Origin: Candidimonas humi
GTDB taxonomy: Bacteria; Pseudomonadota; Gammaproteobacteria; Burkholderiales; Burkholderiaceae_B
Assembly: GCF_019166065.1 (NCBI RefSeq)
Contig: NZ_JAHTBN010000003.1
Span: forward strand, 1 to 64,000
Length of the DNA: 64,000 nt
Direction of reading: 5' to 3'
Made by a program: the position numbers and the translations under genes. Positions within the stretch are counted from its first letter, which is position 1. Each line of letters opens with the position of its first letter. Below, piece after piece: positions 46,235 to 55,215 of this stretch. The notes under the pieces were generated by a model. The model saw only the letters and a list, made by a program, of their open reading frames with translations. It was not told the origin of the DNA and searched no databases.

Positions 46235-47248
46235 TCATAAACGGTCTTTGGGAATCTTGGAGGCGATCATCCTGTATTTCTCTACATCCGCGGACATATA
46301 GTCTTTGAAATTCTTCAACAACAACACACGGGTAGTGGCATTGTCTTGTTCGATCAATTCTTGCAGCTTTGGATCGTCCAAGGCTGAGCGTAGGCTGTTG
46401 GCCAGCACGTCCAGAATTTTTTCGGGCGTTCCTTTGGGTGCCACTAATCCGTACCACTGCGTAAAATCAGTCTTGACCCCTAGCTCTTTGAGAGTGGGTA
46501 TATTCGGCATTGCTTTTATGCGATGCTCCCCTGTAACCGCAAGCAGTCGCAAGGTTCCTTGGCGTACCTGGGACATCAGCGGCGATACGGGTGAAAAATA
46601 GGTGGAGACGCGTCCGGCAATCAAGTCCATCGTAGCGGGGCCGCCGCCTTTGTATGCAACCTCGGTCATGTCCATTCCGTAATGCCTGTTCAGCCACTCC
46701 ATTGCGACATTGGTCGTGGAATGCCTGCCCGAGGAAGCATAGAAAGCCTTGTGCGTTTTTGCGTAGCCGATCAGATCCTGTACGGAATGAAAGCTCGAGT
46801 TGGCTGCGACAAAAAGGCCGTAGGGGACTTCCGAGATAAGACCGATGGCGGCGAAATCGCCAGGCGTCTTATAAGGCACCAGCTCAGGGGTAACCGAGGG
46901 TGCCACGGACATCAGCCCGGTCTGCGCCAGCAGCAGCGTATAGCCATCGGGCGCTGCGCGTGCCGCCATGGCCGTGCCTATAGTGCCGGCCGCGCCGGGG
47001 CGGTTTTCCACTACGATGCTTGTGTGCAGTGTCTTTTCCATTGCATGGGCGATTAAGCGTCCATACAGATCGGTCCCGCCTCCCGGCGGAAAACTGACGA
47101 TCAGCTTGATGGGATGGTTTGGATAAGTGTCCGCGGCCGCCGTGTGGGGAAAGCCAGCCACGCTCAATAGCAGAAATGGCAATGCGCAGACATGTCGTCG
47201 CGTAATCCGGCCCAGCCGGAACGCCGCGCCCTTGTTTGCTAGATTCAT
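46235..47248 (-). CDS. Bug-family tripartite tricarboxylate transporter substrate-binding protein
   Basis: A 337-residue periplasmic receptor. A signal peptide (CALPFLLLSVAGFPHTAAAD, about residues 20-40) leads into YPNHPIKLIVSFPPGGGTD and IVVENRPGAAGTIG, the Bug signature. An aggaga Shine-Dalgarno precedes the ATG. It lies within the five-gene leftward operon and is the likely capture protein for its substrate; no TctA/TctB membrane subunits are encoded nearby. Relatives bind citrate, dicarboxylates, aromatic acids or amides. Confidence 0.92.
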   Translation of the reverse strand: MNLANKGAAFRLGRITRRHVCALPFLLLSVAGFPHTAAADTYPNHPIKLIVSFPPGGGTDLYGRLIAHAMEKTLHTSIVVENRPGAAGTIGTAMAARAAPDGYTLLLAQTGLMSVAPSVTPELVPYKTPGDFAAIGLISEVPYGLFVAANSSFHSVQDLIGYAKTHKAFYASSGRHSTTNVAMEWLNRHYGMDMTEVAYKGGGPATMDLIAGRVSTYFSPVSPLMSQVRQGTLRLLAVTGEHRIKAMPNIPTLKELGVKTDFTQWYGLVAPKGTPEKILDVLANSLRSALDDPKLQELIEQDNATTRVLLLKNFKDYMSADVEKYRMIASKIPKDRL

Positions 47249-47281
47249 GTATGTCTCCTGTAAGTTATTTATTGGATGTAG

Positions 47282-48631
47282 TTACTGGTTTTGCGATGCG
47301 AGCACTCGATCGACAGCCGCGCCGCAAGCCCCCAGGTAATGGCTGGGATCGGTGAGTTCTTCAATTTGCTCGGGCGTCAATGCTTGCGACAGCCGCGGGT
47401 GCGCACGCAGCGCGGTCGAGAAATCCAGGCCTTGTTCCAGGCCGGCCATGGACGCCTCGTACACCCACTCGTGGGCCGTCTGCTTTCCGACCCGGCGGCC
47501 CACTTCGAGCATGACTCTTTCGGAAAGCAAATATCCTTTCAGCAGCCCGATGTTCCTGCCCATGGCCTGCCGGTCCACACGCAGCCCGCCGAGCAGCATG
47601 ATGGACTGGGCCAGCATGGCCCCCAGGATCATGCAGCACTCCGGCAGCGCCTTGTATTCGACCTTCCAGGAGATTCCATCGCGCTCGCCCTCCTGGACCA
47701 TGCCTTCCAGCATCAATGATGCGTTGGCCCGCAGCGTCCTGGACAGCCCCGCGATGTTTTCCGACAGCACGGGGTTGCGCTTGTGCGGCATGGTCGACGA
47801 TCCGACCTTGCCTTCCGAGAAAATTTCCTCGACTTCGGCTATTTCGTTGCGTTGCATATTGAACAGCTCATTGGCGATCTTCGAGAGCGTGGCCCCGAGC
47901 ATCGCTATGTTCAGCGCATATTCCGTGAATCGGTCGCGCGCCGGCGCCCAACTGATCAGGGGGCTGTGCAGCCCCAGCCTTTTGAGCGTGCCGTCTTCCA
48001 CCGCTTTGGCGAGCTCGCCCATGGACGCCTGGCTGCCCACGGCGCCGGCAACCATTCCCGTCAACACGGCTTCCCCCGAGCGTTCGAAGCGTTGCGCGTG
48101 GCGCCGCATTTCGTCCGACCAGATCGCGCATTTGTGCCCGAAAGTGATGGGCAGGGCTTGTATGCCGTGTGTCCTGCCGACCATGGGCGTGTCCCGGTGC
48201 TCGAGTGCGAGCCTGTTCAATTCCGCTTGCACGCGTGCGATATCCCGGACGAAGACTGCGTGTGCGTCTTTCAGTTGCAGCACCGTACCGGTGTCCACGA
48301 CGTCCTGGGTCGTCGCGCCGAAATGCAGCCATTCCCCGCTGGTTCCGGAACACTTTGCCTGAATGTGTCGCAGCACTGGAACGAGAGGGTGTTTGATGCG
48401 CCGTACTTCTTGCGCGATGGCGGCCGGGTCGAGGTTCTCGATCCTGCAGTGCTCGCCGATTTCCACGGCGGCAGCCTGCGGGACCATTCCCAGCTCCGCC
48501 TGAGCGGCTGCGAGCGCCGCTTCGAACATGAGCCACTTTTCATACCGGGCTTGCTCCGAAAAAATCCGCCGGAGCTCGGCAGTGCTCCAGTTGTCTTGCA
48601 AGCACTGCATATCAAATACGGAACTGGCCAC
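47282..48631 (-). CDS. Fumarase/aspartase-superfamily lyase (adenylosuccinate lyase-like)
   Basis: A 449-residue lyase. The superfamily signature GSSTMPHKRNP lies at about 277-287 and supplies the catalytic serine loop; earlier VGRTHGIQALPITFG carries the conserved histidine. The C-terminal helices resemble the PurB/3-carboxymuconate cycloisomerase branch. Such enzymes cleave C-N or C-O bonds to release fumarate, or isomerise carboxylates. It is first in a leftward catabolic operon and not near purine genes, so it is unlikely to be the housekeeping purB. A degradative C-N or C-O lyase role is inferred. Confidence 0.85.
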   Translation of the reverse strand: MASSVFDMQCLQDNWSTAELRRIFSEQARYEKWLMFEAALAAAQAELGMVPQAAAVEIGEHCRIENLDPAAIAQEVRRIKHPLVPVLRHIQAKCSGTSGEWLHFGATTQDVVDTGTVLQLKDAHAVFVRDIARVQAELNRLALEHRDTPMVGRTHGIQALPITFGHKCAIWSDEMRRHAQRFERSGEAVLTGMVAGAVGSQASMGELAKAVEDGTLKRLGLHSPLISWAPARDRFTEYALNIAMLGATLSKIANELFNMQRNEIAEVEEIFSEGKVGSSTMPHKRNPVLSENIAGLSRTLRANASLMLEGMVQEGERDGISWKVEYKALPECCMILGAMLAQSIMLLGGLRVDRQAMGRNIGLLKGYLLSERVMLEVGRRVGKQTAHEWVYEASMAGLEQGLDFSTALRAHPRLSQALTPEQIEELTDPSHYLGACGAAVDRVLASQNQ

Positions 48632-48831
48632 ATGTCCTCCTGTTTCTGGCTCGACACCGAGCGATATTTGTCCTGGTCTTTAAAATGTGTTGTAGTCGCC
48701 GCCCTGTTCAAGCCATGTTAAGGTGTCTGCGGTCTCGATAGGCCTGGAATAATCGTTGCTCAGCCTCGGAAATTGTGATGTTCGAAGCAAACCCGGGAAG
48801 CAATCCGCATGACGCATGAGGGGATGGGTTC

Positions 48832-49710
48832 ATGACTGTGAGTTTGCGTGCGCTTCAGGCCTTTCTGGCCTTTCACAAGCGAGGAACGATTGCGGGCGCG
48901 GCAGAGGAAATACACCTGTCCGCCGCCGCGGTCAGCGCGCAGCTCAAGTTGCTGGAGGAGCGCGTGGGGGTGCCGTTGTTCCTGCGCACGAAGCGTTCCC
49001 TGGCGCTATCTCCAGACGGTTTGCGCCTCATTCCCATCGCCGAGAAGATGCTGTCCGTGCAGGAGGAGCTTCTGCATTTTTCGGACTTCGGGAGCCTGCA
49101 CGGCAGGCTGTCCATAGGGGCGATAAACACCGTGCTGGTGGGGATATTCCCTGCGGTGCTCAACAGGATCAAGCGAGAGAACCCGAAGCTCAAAATTGAG
49201 GTCTCCAGCGGCCTGTCGTCCGAACTGGTCTCCAAAGTCGAGGCGGGGGCGCTGGATGCGGCGGTAATCAATATGCCGCCCTACGGATTGCCTTCGGGCC
49301 TCATCATCCACCCCTTGTACAAAGAGCCGATAGCTCTGGTGCAGTCTGCCGCCACCCACTACCGGACCATAGACGAGGCGCTCCAGAAGGCGGAGTACAT
49401 CGCGCTGAACCGCAACACCTGGCTCGGGCGCTTTATCGACAATTGGCTCTCGTCCGCGGGATTAAGCGCGTTTCCGGCCATGGAACTGAGTTCTCAGCCT
49501 GCCGTGCTGGCCGCTGTGGAGTTCGAGCTTGGCGTTTCGATCTTGCCGGTTATCCGGGGTCAGGTCCTGTCGCATAACCGACGGGTGTCCTACACGAAAA
49601 TCGAAGGCTTCCAACGCATTGTCGGGCTGGTCGAGCGGCAGTCCCACGTCAAATCGCACATCATCGCCCAGTTGCTGAGCGTTATCACGACGCTGACCGG
49701 CGAGTCCTGA
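48832..49710 (+). CDS. LysR-family transcriptional regulator
   Basis: A 292-residue LysR regulator. The HTH reads MTVSLRALQAFLAFHKRGTI and AAVSAQLKLLEERVGVP. The remaining domain has the standard effector fold (LSIGAINTVLVGIFPAVLNR). The start is ATG 48832 after gagggga. It is divergent from the lyase gene across 200 bp, the classical layout for control of the leftward operon. It also sits just upstream of soxC in the same direction, but the 235-bp gap and separate promoter-like DNA argue against joint transcription. Confidence 0.9.
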   Translation: MTVSLRALQAFLAFHKRGTIAGAAEEIHLSAAAVSAQLKLLEERVGVPLFLRTKRSLALSPDGLRLIPIAEKMLSVQEELLHFSDFGSLHGRLSIGAINTVLVGIFPAVLNRIKRENPKLKIEVSSGLSSELVSKVEAGALDAAVINMPPYGLPSGLIIHPLYKEPIALVQSAATHYRTIDEALQKAEYIALNRNTWLGRFIDNWLSSAGLSAFPAMELSSQPAVLAAVEFELGVSILPVIRGQVLSHNRRVSYTKIEGFQRIVGLVERQSHVKSHIIAQLLSVITTLTGES

Positions 49711-49852
49711 ACTTGTTTGCGGTGCCAGCGGGCAAGGGGGCCCGCAGGGGCGGGCCACGCCACAAGTGTGCAGCGTGCCTGTTATGGGGGCCGCGCCGGC
49801 GAGCGGCACGAACAAACGATTTTTCCATCTATTGCAGACCCCGGTTCCCTTG

Positions 49853-49884
49853 TCCCTAGGGAAAATCACCGATCGGGATTTCCC
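49853..49884 (+). promoter_or_regulatory. Palindromic operator candidate upstream of soxC
   Basis: The palindrome tccctaggga (49853-49862) overlaps the left arm of a longer inverted repeat, gggaaa...tttccc (49859-49884). An AT-rich tract containing tattaatatattattaa follows and probably holds the promoter. Sox clusters are often controlled by an ArsR-type SoxR repressor; none is encoded in this window. Binding by an unlinked regulator is inferred. Confidence 0.4.
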
Positions 49885-49945
49885 CTAATTAGATCTCTTG
49901 GTTATTAATATATTATTAAAAGAGATATAGAAAGAGGGTAAATCA

Positions 49946-51340
49946 GTGAGCACCAACGACCGTCCGCCCGTTCCCGCGGGGCGGCTACGCAAGGCGCCCG
50001 AGGGGTTTGTTTCTGGCGATCTCATCAACGAAATCTGCGCGCACGGCATGGACGAAACCCGCCGTGGCTTCCTGCGTAAGAGCTTCCTGGCCGCCGGCGC
50101 GGCCCTGACCGCGGGCGCCGCCGGCCGCGCGCTTGCCGCTACTCCTGCGGCCGGGGCGGCCGCCCAGGCTGCGCAGGGCGATCCCATGATCCTGCAGCCG
50201 CGTCCCTGGAGCACCATGCTCGGCCATCCCGTGGCCTTCCATCCCTACGGCGTGCCGTCCAAATACGAGGCCAACCTGCAGCGCCGCCAGTCGCCCGGCC
50301 TGACCCAGACCGCGCAGGCTTCCGTAGCCTTCGCCCCGCTGCAGGGCTTCTTCGGCATCATCACCCCCAATGGGCTGCATTTCGAGCGCCACCACCAGGG
50401 CTGGGTCGACATCGACCCCGACCAGCACCGCTTCATGATCAACGGCATGGTCAAGGAGCCCAAGGTCTACACCATGGACGACCTGATGCGCATGCCCTCG
50501 GTATCGCGCATCCACTTCATCGAGTGCGGCGCCAACACCGGCATGGAATGGGGCAATGCCGCCGTGCCCACCGTGCAATACACGCACGGCATGCTGTCCT
50601 GTTGCGAATACACCGGCGTGCCTCTCAAGGTGCTGCTCGACGATTGCGGCGCCGACCTCAAGAACGGCAAGTATGTCCTGGCCGAAGGCAACGACGGGTC
50701 CAGCACCACTCGCACCATTTCCATGGAGGCCGCGCTCGACGATGTCATGGTGGCCTGGGCCATGAACGGCGAGATGCTGCGCCCCGAGAACGGCTATCCG
50801 CTGCGCCTGGTCGTGCCGGGCGTGCAGGGCGTGTCCTGGGTCAAGTGGCTGCGCCGCATCAAGGTCGGCGACCAGCCCTGGAACGCCATGAACGAAACCT
50901 CGGCCTATGTCGACCTCATGCCCGATGGCATGCTGCGCCAGTACACCTCGATCCAGGAGTGCAAGTCCGTCATCACCAGCCCTTCGGGCGGCCAGATGCT
51001 GATGGGCAAGGGCTACTACAACGTCAGTGGCCTGGCATGGTCGGGCCGCGGCAAGATCAAGCAGGTCGACGTGTCTTTCGACGGCGGCCGCAACTGGAGG
51101 ACCGCGCGCCTCGAAACCCCCATCCTCGACAAGTGCCTGACCCGCTTCAACATCGATTGGGTCTGGGATGGCTCTCCCGCCATATTGCAGAGCCGCGCCA
51201 TGGACAGCACCGGCTTCGTGCAGCCCCGCTACGGGCAATTGCACGCGGTGCGCGGCACCCGTTCCACGTATCACAACAATGCCATCCAGTCCTGGCAAGT
51301 GGCCGACACCGGGGAGGTCTTCAATGTACACGTGGAGTAG
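49946..51340 (+). CDS. soxC: Sulfane dehydrogenase SoxC, molybdenum subunit
   Basis: A 464-residue periplasmic molybdoprotein of the sulfite-oxidase family that, with SoxD, oxidises the SoxY-bound sulfane sulfur, releasing six electrons. A Tat signal (RRGFLRKSFLAAGAAL, about 40-55) sits after a 35-residue N-terminal extension. The molybdenum-ligating cysteine is C194 in HFIECGANTGMEWG. The dimerisation domain follows near 300-460. The start is GTG with a gaggg Shine-Dalgarno. It needs molybdenum cofactor, which the moa genes at the end of the window help make. It heads the sox cluster. Confidence 0.95.
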   Translation: MSTNDRPPVPAGRLRKAPEGFVSGDLINEICAHGMDETRRGFLRKSFLAAGAALTAGAAGRALAATPAAGAAAQAAQGDPMILQPRPWSTMLGHPVAFHPYGVPSKYEANLQRRQSPGLTQTAQASVAFAPLQGFFGIITPNGLHFERHHQGWVDIDPDQHRFMINGMVKEPKVYTMDDLMRMPSVSRIHFIECGANTGMEWGNAAVPTVQYTHGMLSCCEYTGVPLKVLLDDCGADLKNGKYVLAEGNDGSSTTRTISMEAALDDVMVAWAMNGEMLRPENGYPLRLVVPGVQGVSWVKWLRRIKVGDQPWNAMNETSAYVDLMPDGMLRQYTSIQECKSVITSPSGGQMLMGKGYYNVSGLAWSGRGKIKQVDVSFDGGRNWRTARLETPILDKCLTRFNIDWVWDGSPAILQSRAMDSTGFVQPRYGQLHAVRGTRSTYHNNAIQSWQVADTGEVFNVHVE

Positions 51341-52604
51341 AACGGCGGCGGCTCGCGCCGCGCTACTGGCAGGCCTGGCGTGTACCGCGGCCCTGGGTGC
51401 AGCATCTGCGGCGCCGGCCGCAACGGGCGGCCACGGCGCCGCCGCGGCTCCTGCGGCAGCGGGGCCCCGCGTGGCCCATGCCGCGGTTCCGGGTTCCGGC
51501 GCCATGAATGCCTTCAGCCTGGGCCGGGAGGCCACGCCCGCCGAATTGCAGGCCTGGAACATCGATGTGCGTCCGGACTTCAAGGGCCTGCCGCCGGGCA
51601 GCGGTACCGTCGAGCGCGGCAATACCATCTGGGACTCCACCTGCGCCTCGTGCCATGGCACGTTCGGCGAAAGCAACGAGGTCTTTACTCCCATCGTCGG
51701 CGGCACCACCGACGAAGACATCAAGACCGGCCATGTCGCTTCGCTGCTCAGCCCTGCCCAGCCGGTGCGCACCACCTTCATGAAGGTCGACACGATCTCC
51801 ACGATGTGGGATTTCATCTACCGGGCCATGCCCTGGAACAAGCCCAAGTCGCTCAAGCCCGATGACGTCTACGCCGTGCTGGCCTATCTGCTGAACCTGG
51901 CGGAAATCGTGCCCGAAGACTATACCTTGTCGGACAAGAACATCGCCGAGGTGCAGGCGCGCATGCCCAATCGCAATGGCATGGTGTTCTGGAAAGGCAT
52001 GTGGGATGTCAACGGCAAGCCCGATACCCACAATACCGCCTGCATGAAGGACTGTATGCCGGATGTGAAGGTCGCTTCCAGCCTGCCGGCCTATGCGCGC
52101 AATTCCAATGGCGACTTGGCGACGCAGATGCGCATCGTCGGGCCGGTGCGCGGCGCCGATACCCTCAAGCCGGCGCCGACCGGGACGCCCGCACAGAATG
52201 CGGCGGTTGCGCAGCTGTATGCCCGCAGCGCCCTGGGGCTGGACGGCGCCAAGCCGGCGGCCGCCTCCGGCCAAGGCTCTACCGGCCAGGCCGCTGCCTC
52301 CGGCCAGGCGTCCGGCACGAGCGTGGCGTCGGCGGATGGGCAAAAGGCCCAGGAACTGCTGAAAACCAACGGCTGCACTGCCTGTCATGCGGTGGACAAG
52401 AAGGTTCTGGGCCCGTCTTTTATAGATATTTCCAAAAAATATAAAGGACAGGGTTATGCTATCGAAAAACTTGCTAAGAAAGTCCGCGACGGTGGTAGCG
52501 GAGTCTGGGGAAGCATACCGATGCCGCCTCACCCCGACCTGGGTGAGGCCGACCTGAAGACCATGCTCGAATGGATCCTGGCAGGCGCCCATGCTGCGCA
52601 GTAG
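51324..52604 (+). CDS. soxD: Sulfane dehydrogenase SoxD, cytochrome c subunit
   Basis: A 426-residue dihaem cytochrome c, electron-accepting partner of SoxC. A Sec signal (ARAALLAGLACTAALGAASA) is followed by CASCH at 107-111 and a second CTACH at 351-355, giving two haem sites as in SoxD of Paracoccus. An Ala/Gly/Ser-rich linker lies before the second domain. The ATG at 51324 overlaps soxC by 17 bp and has a ggggagg Shine-Dalgarno inside the soxC end, ensuring coupling. Confidence 0.93.
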   Translation: MYTWSRTAAARAALLAGLACTAALGAASAAPAATGGHGAAAAPAAAGPRVAHAAVPGSGAMNAFSLGREATPAELQAWNIDVRPDFKGLPPGSGTVERGNTIWDSTCASCHGTFGESNEVFTPIVGGTTDEDIKTGHVASLLSPAQPVRTTFMKVDTISTMWDFIYRAMPWNKPKSLKPDDVYAVLAYLLNLAEIVPEDYTLSDKNIAEVQARMPNRNGMVFWKGMWDVNGKPDTHNTACMKDCMPDVKVASSLPAYARNSNGDLATQMRIVGPVRGADTLKPAPTGTPAQNAAVAQLYARSALGLDGAKPAAASGQGSTGQAAASGQASGTSVASADGQKAQELLKTNGCTACHAVDKKVLGPSFIDISKKYKGQGYAIEKLAKKVRDGGSGVWGSIPMPPHPDLGEADLKTMLEWILAGAHAAQ

Positions 52605-52616
52605 CGGGGCGTGCGC

Positions 52617-52636
52617 GGGCGGGATGTTGCCCGCCC
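52617..52636 (+). terminator. Hairpin between soxD and soxY
   Basis: A perfect 7-bp stem, gggcggg/cccgccc, with a 6-base loop, 13 bp after the soxD stop. There is no adjacent T-run, though a tttttt stretch lies about 45 bases later. It may partly terminate or process the transcript and stabilise soxCD mRNA. Confidence 0.4.
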
Positions 52637-52769
52637 CGGCGCCGATGCTTTGCGCGCGCGGCCCGGACGCGCAATAACGGCTTTTTTACGGTCTTTTGCA
52701 GCCAGGCTGTTTCAAAACATCATGAATTCGCTCAAAATTCGAATTTCGCTCAAAGAGGAGTTAAACCAT

Positions 52770-53237
52770 ATGAATCACCAGCGTAGAGACGTACTGCGGT
52801 TGGGTACGGTACTGGGGCTGGCCGTGGCTGCCGGGGTGCTGCGCCCCGAAGAGGCGCGCGCGGCGCAGGAACAATGGAACAAGCAGGCGTTCGACGGCCA
52901 TTCCGTCGATGACGTGGTCAAGGCGCTCAATGGCTCCGCGCCCGCGGACAGCGCCGACGTCACGTTGGTGGCGCCGGACATCGCCGAGAACGGGGCTGTG
53001 GTGCCCGTGGGCGTGGTCAGCAAGCTGCCCAAGACCACGCAGATCGCCATCCTGGTGCCCAACAATCCTAACGCGCTGTCGGCCTTGTTCGATCTGCCCG
53101 AGGGCTCTCTGCCCGATATCGCCACCCGCATCAAGATGGGCAAGACGTCCGACATTTATGCGCTGGTCAAGGCCGACGGCAAGTATTACACCGCACACAA
53201 GAACGTCAAGGTGACGCTGGGCGGCTGCGGCGGCTGA
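52770..53237 (+). CDS. soxY: Thiosulfate-oxidising carrier protein SoxY
   Basis: A 155-residue periplasmic carrier on which thiosulfate-derived sulfur is bound. The C-terminal GGCGG ends the protein, with the swinging-arm cysteine at C153. A Tat signal (NHQRRDVLRLGTVLGLAVAA) is present. The ATG at 52770 has a perfect gaggag Shine-Dalgarno nine bases upstream; the longer open frame is unlikely. A 165-bp gap with a hairpin separates it from soxD. SoxZ follows after 53 bp and forms the heterodimer. Confidence 0.95.
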   Translation: MNHQRRDVLRLGTVLGLAVAAGVLRPEEARAAQEQWNKQAFDGHSVDDVVKALNGSAPADSADVTLVAPDIAENGAVVPVGVVSKLPKTTQIAILVPNNPNALSALFDLPEGSLPDIATRIKMGKTSDIYALVKADGKYYTAHKNVKVTLGGCGG

Positions 53238-53290
53238 GGCGGCCCCCGACCAACCCAGTCACTGGATCTGAACATAAAGGAAGAACACAC

Positions 53291-53605
53291 ATGGCAACCA
53301 GACCAATGCGCATACGCGCCGTCGAGAAAGACGGCGTGACCGAAGTCAAGGTACTCATGAGCCACATCATGGAAACCGGCCAGCGCAAGGACAGCTCGGG
53401 CAAGATCATCCCGGCGCACTTCATCGACGTGGTAGAGGCCAAATGCAATGACAAGACCGTGCTGAGCGCTCAATGGGGCCCGGCCGTGTCGCGCGACCCG
53501 TTCCTGTCGTTCAAGTTCAAGGGTGGCAAGAAGGGCGACAAGCTCACCATCGCCTGGAAAGACAACGAGGGCGAAAGCCGTAGCGATACAACAGAAATCC
53601 GCTAG
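53291..53605 (+). CDS. soxZ: Thiosulfate-oxidising carrier partner SoxZ
   Basis: A 104-residue immunoglobulin-like protein that pairs with SoxY. Typical sequence includes VLMSHIMETGQRKD and IIPAHFIDVVEAKCN with FKFKGGKKGDKL. It has no signal peptide and is exported as a complex with Tat-signal-bearing SoxY. Length is normal (about 100-110). A Shine-Dalgarno-like aaggaa precedes the ATG. Confidence 0.95.
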   Translation: MATRPMRIRAVEKDGVTEVKVLMSHIMETGQRKDSSGKIIPAHFIDVVEAKCNDKTVLSAQWGPAVSRDPFLSFKFKGGKKGDKLTIAWKDNEGESRSDTTEIR

Positions 53606-53663
53606 ACGGAGGGGAGCGGACGGCGCTACGCTTGGCGCACATCCGACCTCGGGAGAAGCCAAT

Positions 53664-54488
53664 ATGAAAAGAATAGTCTTGAGCGCACTGGCCCTGGTGT
53701 CAGGCTGCGCAGTATTTGCAGCCGGCGCGGCGCAGCAATCCGCTTCCAGCGCCGAGCAGGGCATCGAGCAATACCGCCAGATGCTGGGCGAGGGGGGCAA
53801 CCCGGCCGACCTCATCGTCATGACGGGCGAAGATCTCTGGAAAGAAAAGCGCGGCCCCAAGAAAGCTACGCTCGAGAAATGCGACCTGGGCATGGGTCCC
53901 GGCGTGGTCAAGGGCGCTTATGCGCACCTGCCGCGCTACTTCAAGGACACCGGCAAGGTCATGGACCTCGAGTCGCGCCTGCTGTACTGCATGGTCAATC
54001 TGCAGGGGCTGGACCGCGACGACATCATCAAGCACGCCATTTCCAAGTCGGGCGAATATTCCTCCGACATGGAATCGCTGGTGGGCTACGTGGTGGACAA
54101 GTCCAAGGGCATGAAAATCGAAGTTCCGCAAAGCCACAAGCAGGAACGCGAAGCCTATGCGCGCGGCAAAGAGATCTTCTTCTTCCGCGGCGGGCCCTAT
54201 GATTTCTCCTGTGCCTCGTGCCATGGCGCCGACGGCCAGCGCATTCGCCTGCAAGACCTGCCCAACCTGACCAAGCAGGGTCCGGCGCGCGCCGCTTATT
54301 CCTCGTGGCCGGCCTATCGCGTTTCGCAGGGCGCCCTGCGCACCATGCAATGGCGCTTGCAGGACTGCTTCCGCCAGCAGCGCATGCCTGTCCTGAAATA
54401 CGGCTCGCAGGCTTCGATCGATCTCACGGTATTCCTGGGTGTGAATGCCAAGGGCGGCGAAATGGCCGCGCCCGGTCTGAAACGCTGA
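53664..54488 (+). CDS. soxA: Cytochrome c SoxA, sulfur-transferring subunit
   Basis: A 274-residue periplasmic c-type cytochrome that, with SoxX, joins thiosulfate to the SoxY cysteine. The signal peptide is MKRIVLSALALVSGCAVFAA. Only one haem motif is present, CASCH at 183-187; the first haem site of dihaem SoxA is replaced by isolated cysteines (EKCDLGMG and LLYCMVN), likely a disulfide. The catalytic cysteine is about C235 in LQDCFRQQRMP. The start at 53664 is taken because it gives the signal peptide. SoxX follows 11 bp downstream. Confidence 0.94.
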   Translation: MKRIVLSALALVSGCAVFAAGAAQQSASSAEQGIEQYRQMLGEGGNPADLIVMTGEDLWKEKRGPKKATLEKCDLGMGPGVVKGAYAHLPRYFKDTGKVMDLESRLLYCMVNLQGLDRDDIIKHAISKSGEYSSDMESLVGYVVDKSKGMKIEVPQSHKQEREAYARGKEIFFFRGGPYDFSCASCHGADGQRIRLQDLPNLTKQGPARAAYSSWPAYRVSQGALRTMQWRLQDCFRQQRMPVLKYGSQASIDLTVFLGVNAKGGEMAAPGLKR

Positions 54489-54499
54489 GGGGAACCCAC

Positions 54500-55153
54500 A
54501 TGAAAAAAATGATATTCGCACCATTTGCAGCCGCGCTGGTCCTGTCCGCGGCCGGCGCCCCGGCCCTGGCGGCCGAACATGCGGCCAAGAACGATCACGA
54601 CGCCCTGGTGGCCGAGCTGAAAGCGTCTTTCAGCGAAAAAGGCGTGGCCAAGCTCGACCGCTTCGATCAGTCGGCCATGCAGCGCGCCTGTTCCCAAGTA
54701 GGCCTGACCGGCAAGCCCCTGAGCAAGCAGCAGGAAGAAGCCATCACCAAAGAAGCCCTGGCCAGCGTCAAGGCGCCCGCCGACGGCAAGTACCTGGGCG
54801 ACTGGAAGGCCGGCGAGAAGACCGCCCAGAGCGGCAAGGGCTTGCAGTTTTCCGACAAGCCGGGCGCGCCCAGCGGCGGCAACTGCTACGCCTGCCACCA
54901 GATGACCAAGGCGGAAATCTCCTACGGCAATATCGGCCCGTCGCTGCTGCATTACGGCAAGCTGCGCGGCGATTCCCCGAAGGTCGTGGAATACACCTGG
55001 GCCAAGATCTACAACTCCCATGCCTATAGCGCCTGCTCGGTAATGCCGCGCTTCGGGGCTGCGGGCATCCTGACCGAAGCCCAGATGAAGAACGTCATGG
55101 CCTTGTTGTTCGATCCAAAGTCGCCGGTCAACGACGACACGGTCAAGCCTTGA
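54500..55153 (+). CDS. soxX: Cytochrome c SoxX
   Basis: A 217-residue monohaem cytochrome, partner of SoxA. The signal peptide is FAPFAAALVLSAAGAPALAA. The haem motif CYACH is at 129-133, followed by NIGPSLLHYG and the axial methionine in SVMPRFG. An extra helical segment of about 75 residues (DHDALVAELKASFSEKGVAK onward) precedes the haem domain, making it longer than short SoxX proteins. The ATG at 54500 follows gagggg. It carries electrons from thiosulfate ligation to downstream cytochromes. Confidence 0.92.
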   Translation: MKKMIFAPFAAALVLSAAGAPALAAEHAAKNDHDALVAELKASFSEKGVAKLDRFDQSAMQRACSQVGLTGKPLSKQQEEAITKEALASVKAPADGKYLGDWKAGEKTAQSGKGLQFSDKPGAPSGGNCYACHQMTKAEISYGNIGPSLLHYGKLRGDSPKVVEYTWAKIYNSHAYSACSVMPRFGAAGILTEAQMKNVMALLFDPKSPVNDDTVKP

Positions 55154-55215
55154 GCCCTGGCCGGGCCGCCGCTGCGGCCCGGCATTTCCCAGTCATAGCA
55201 TCCAGAGCATCCATC

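Noticed and set aside
47282-48631. Housekeeping purB (adenylosuccinate lyase)
   Set aside because: The signature fits the superfamily, but the gene heads a catabolic operon with Bug, PrpD-like and aconitase genes and a divergent LysR, which is unlike purine genes.
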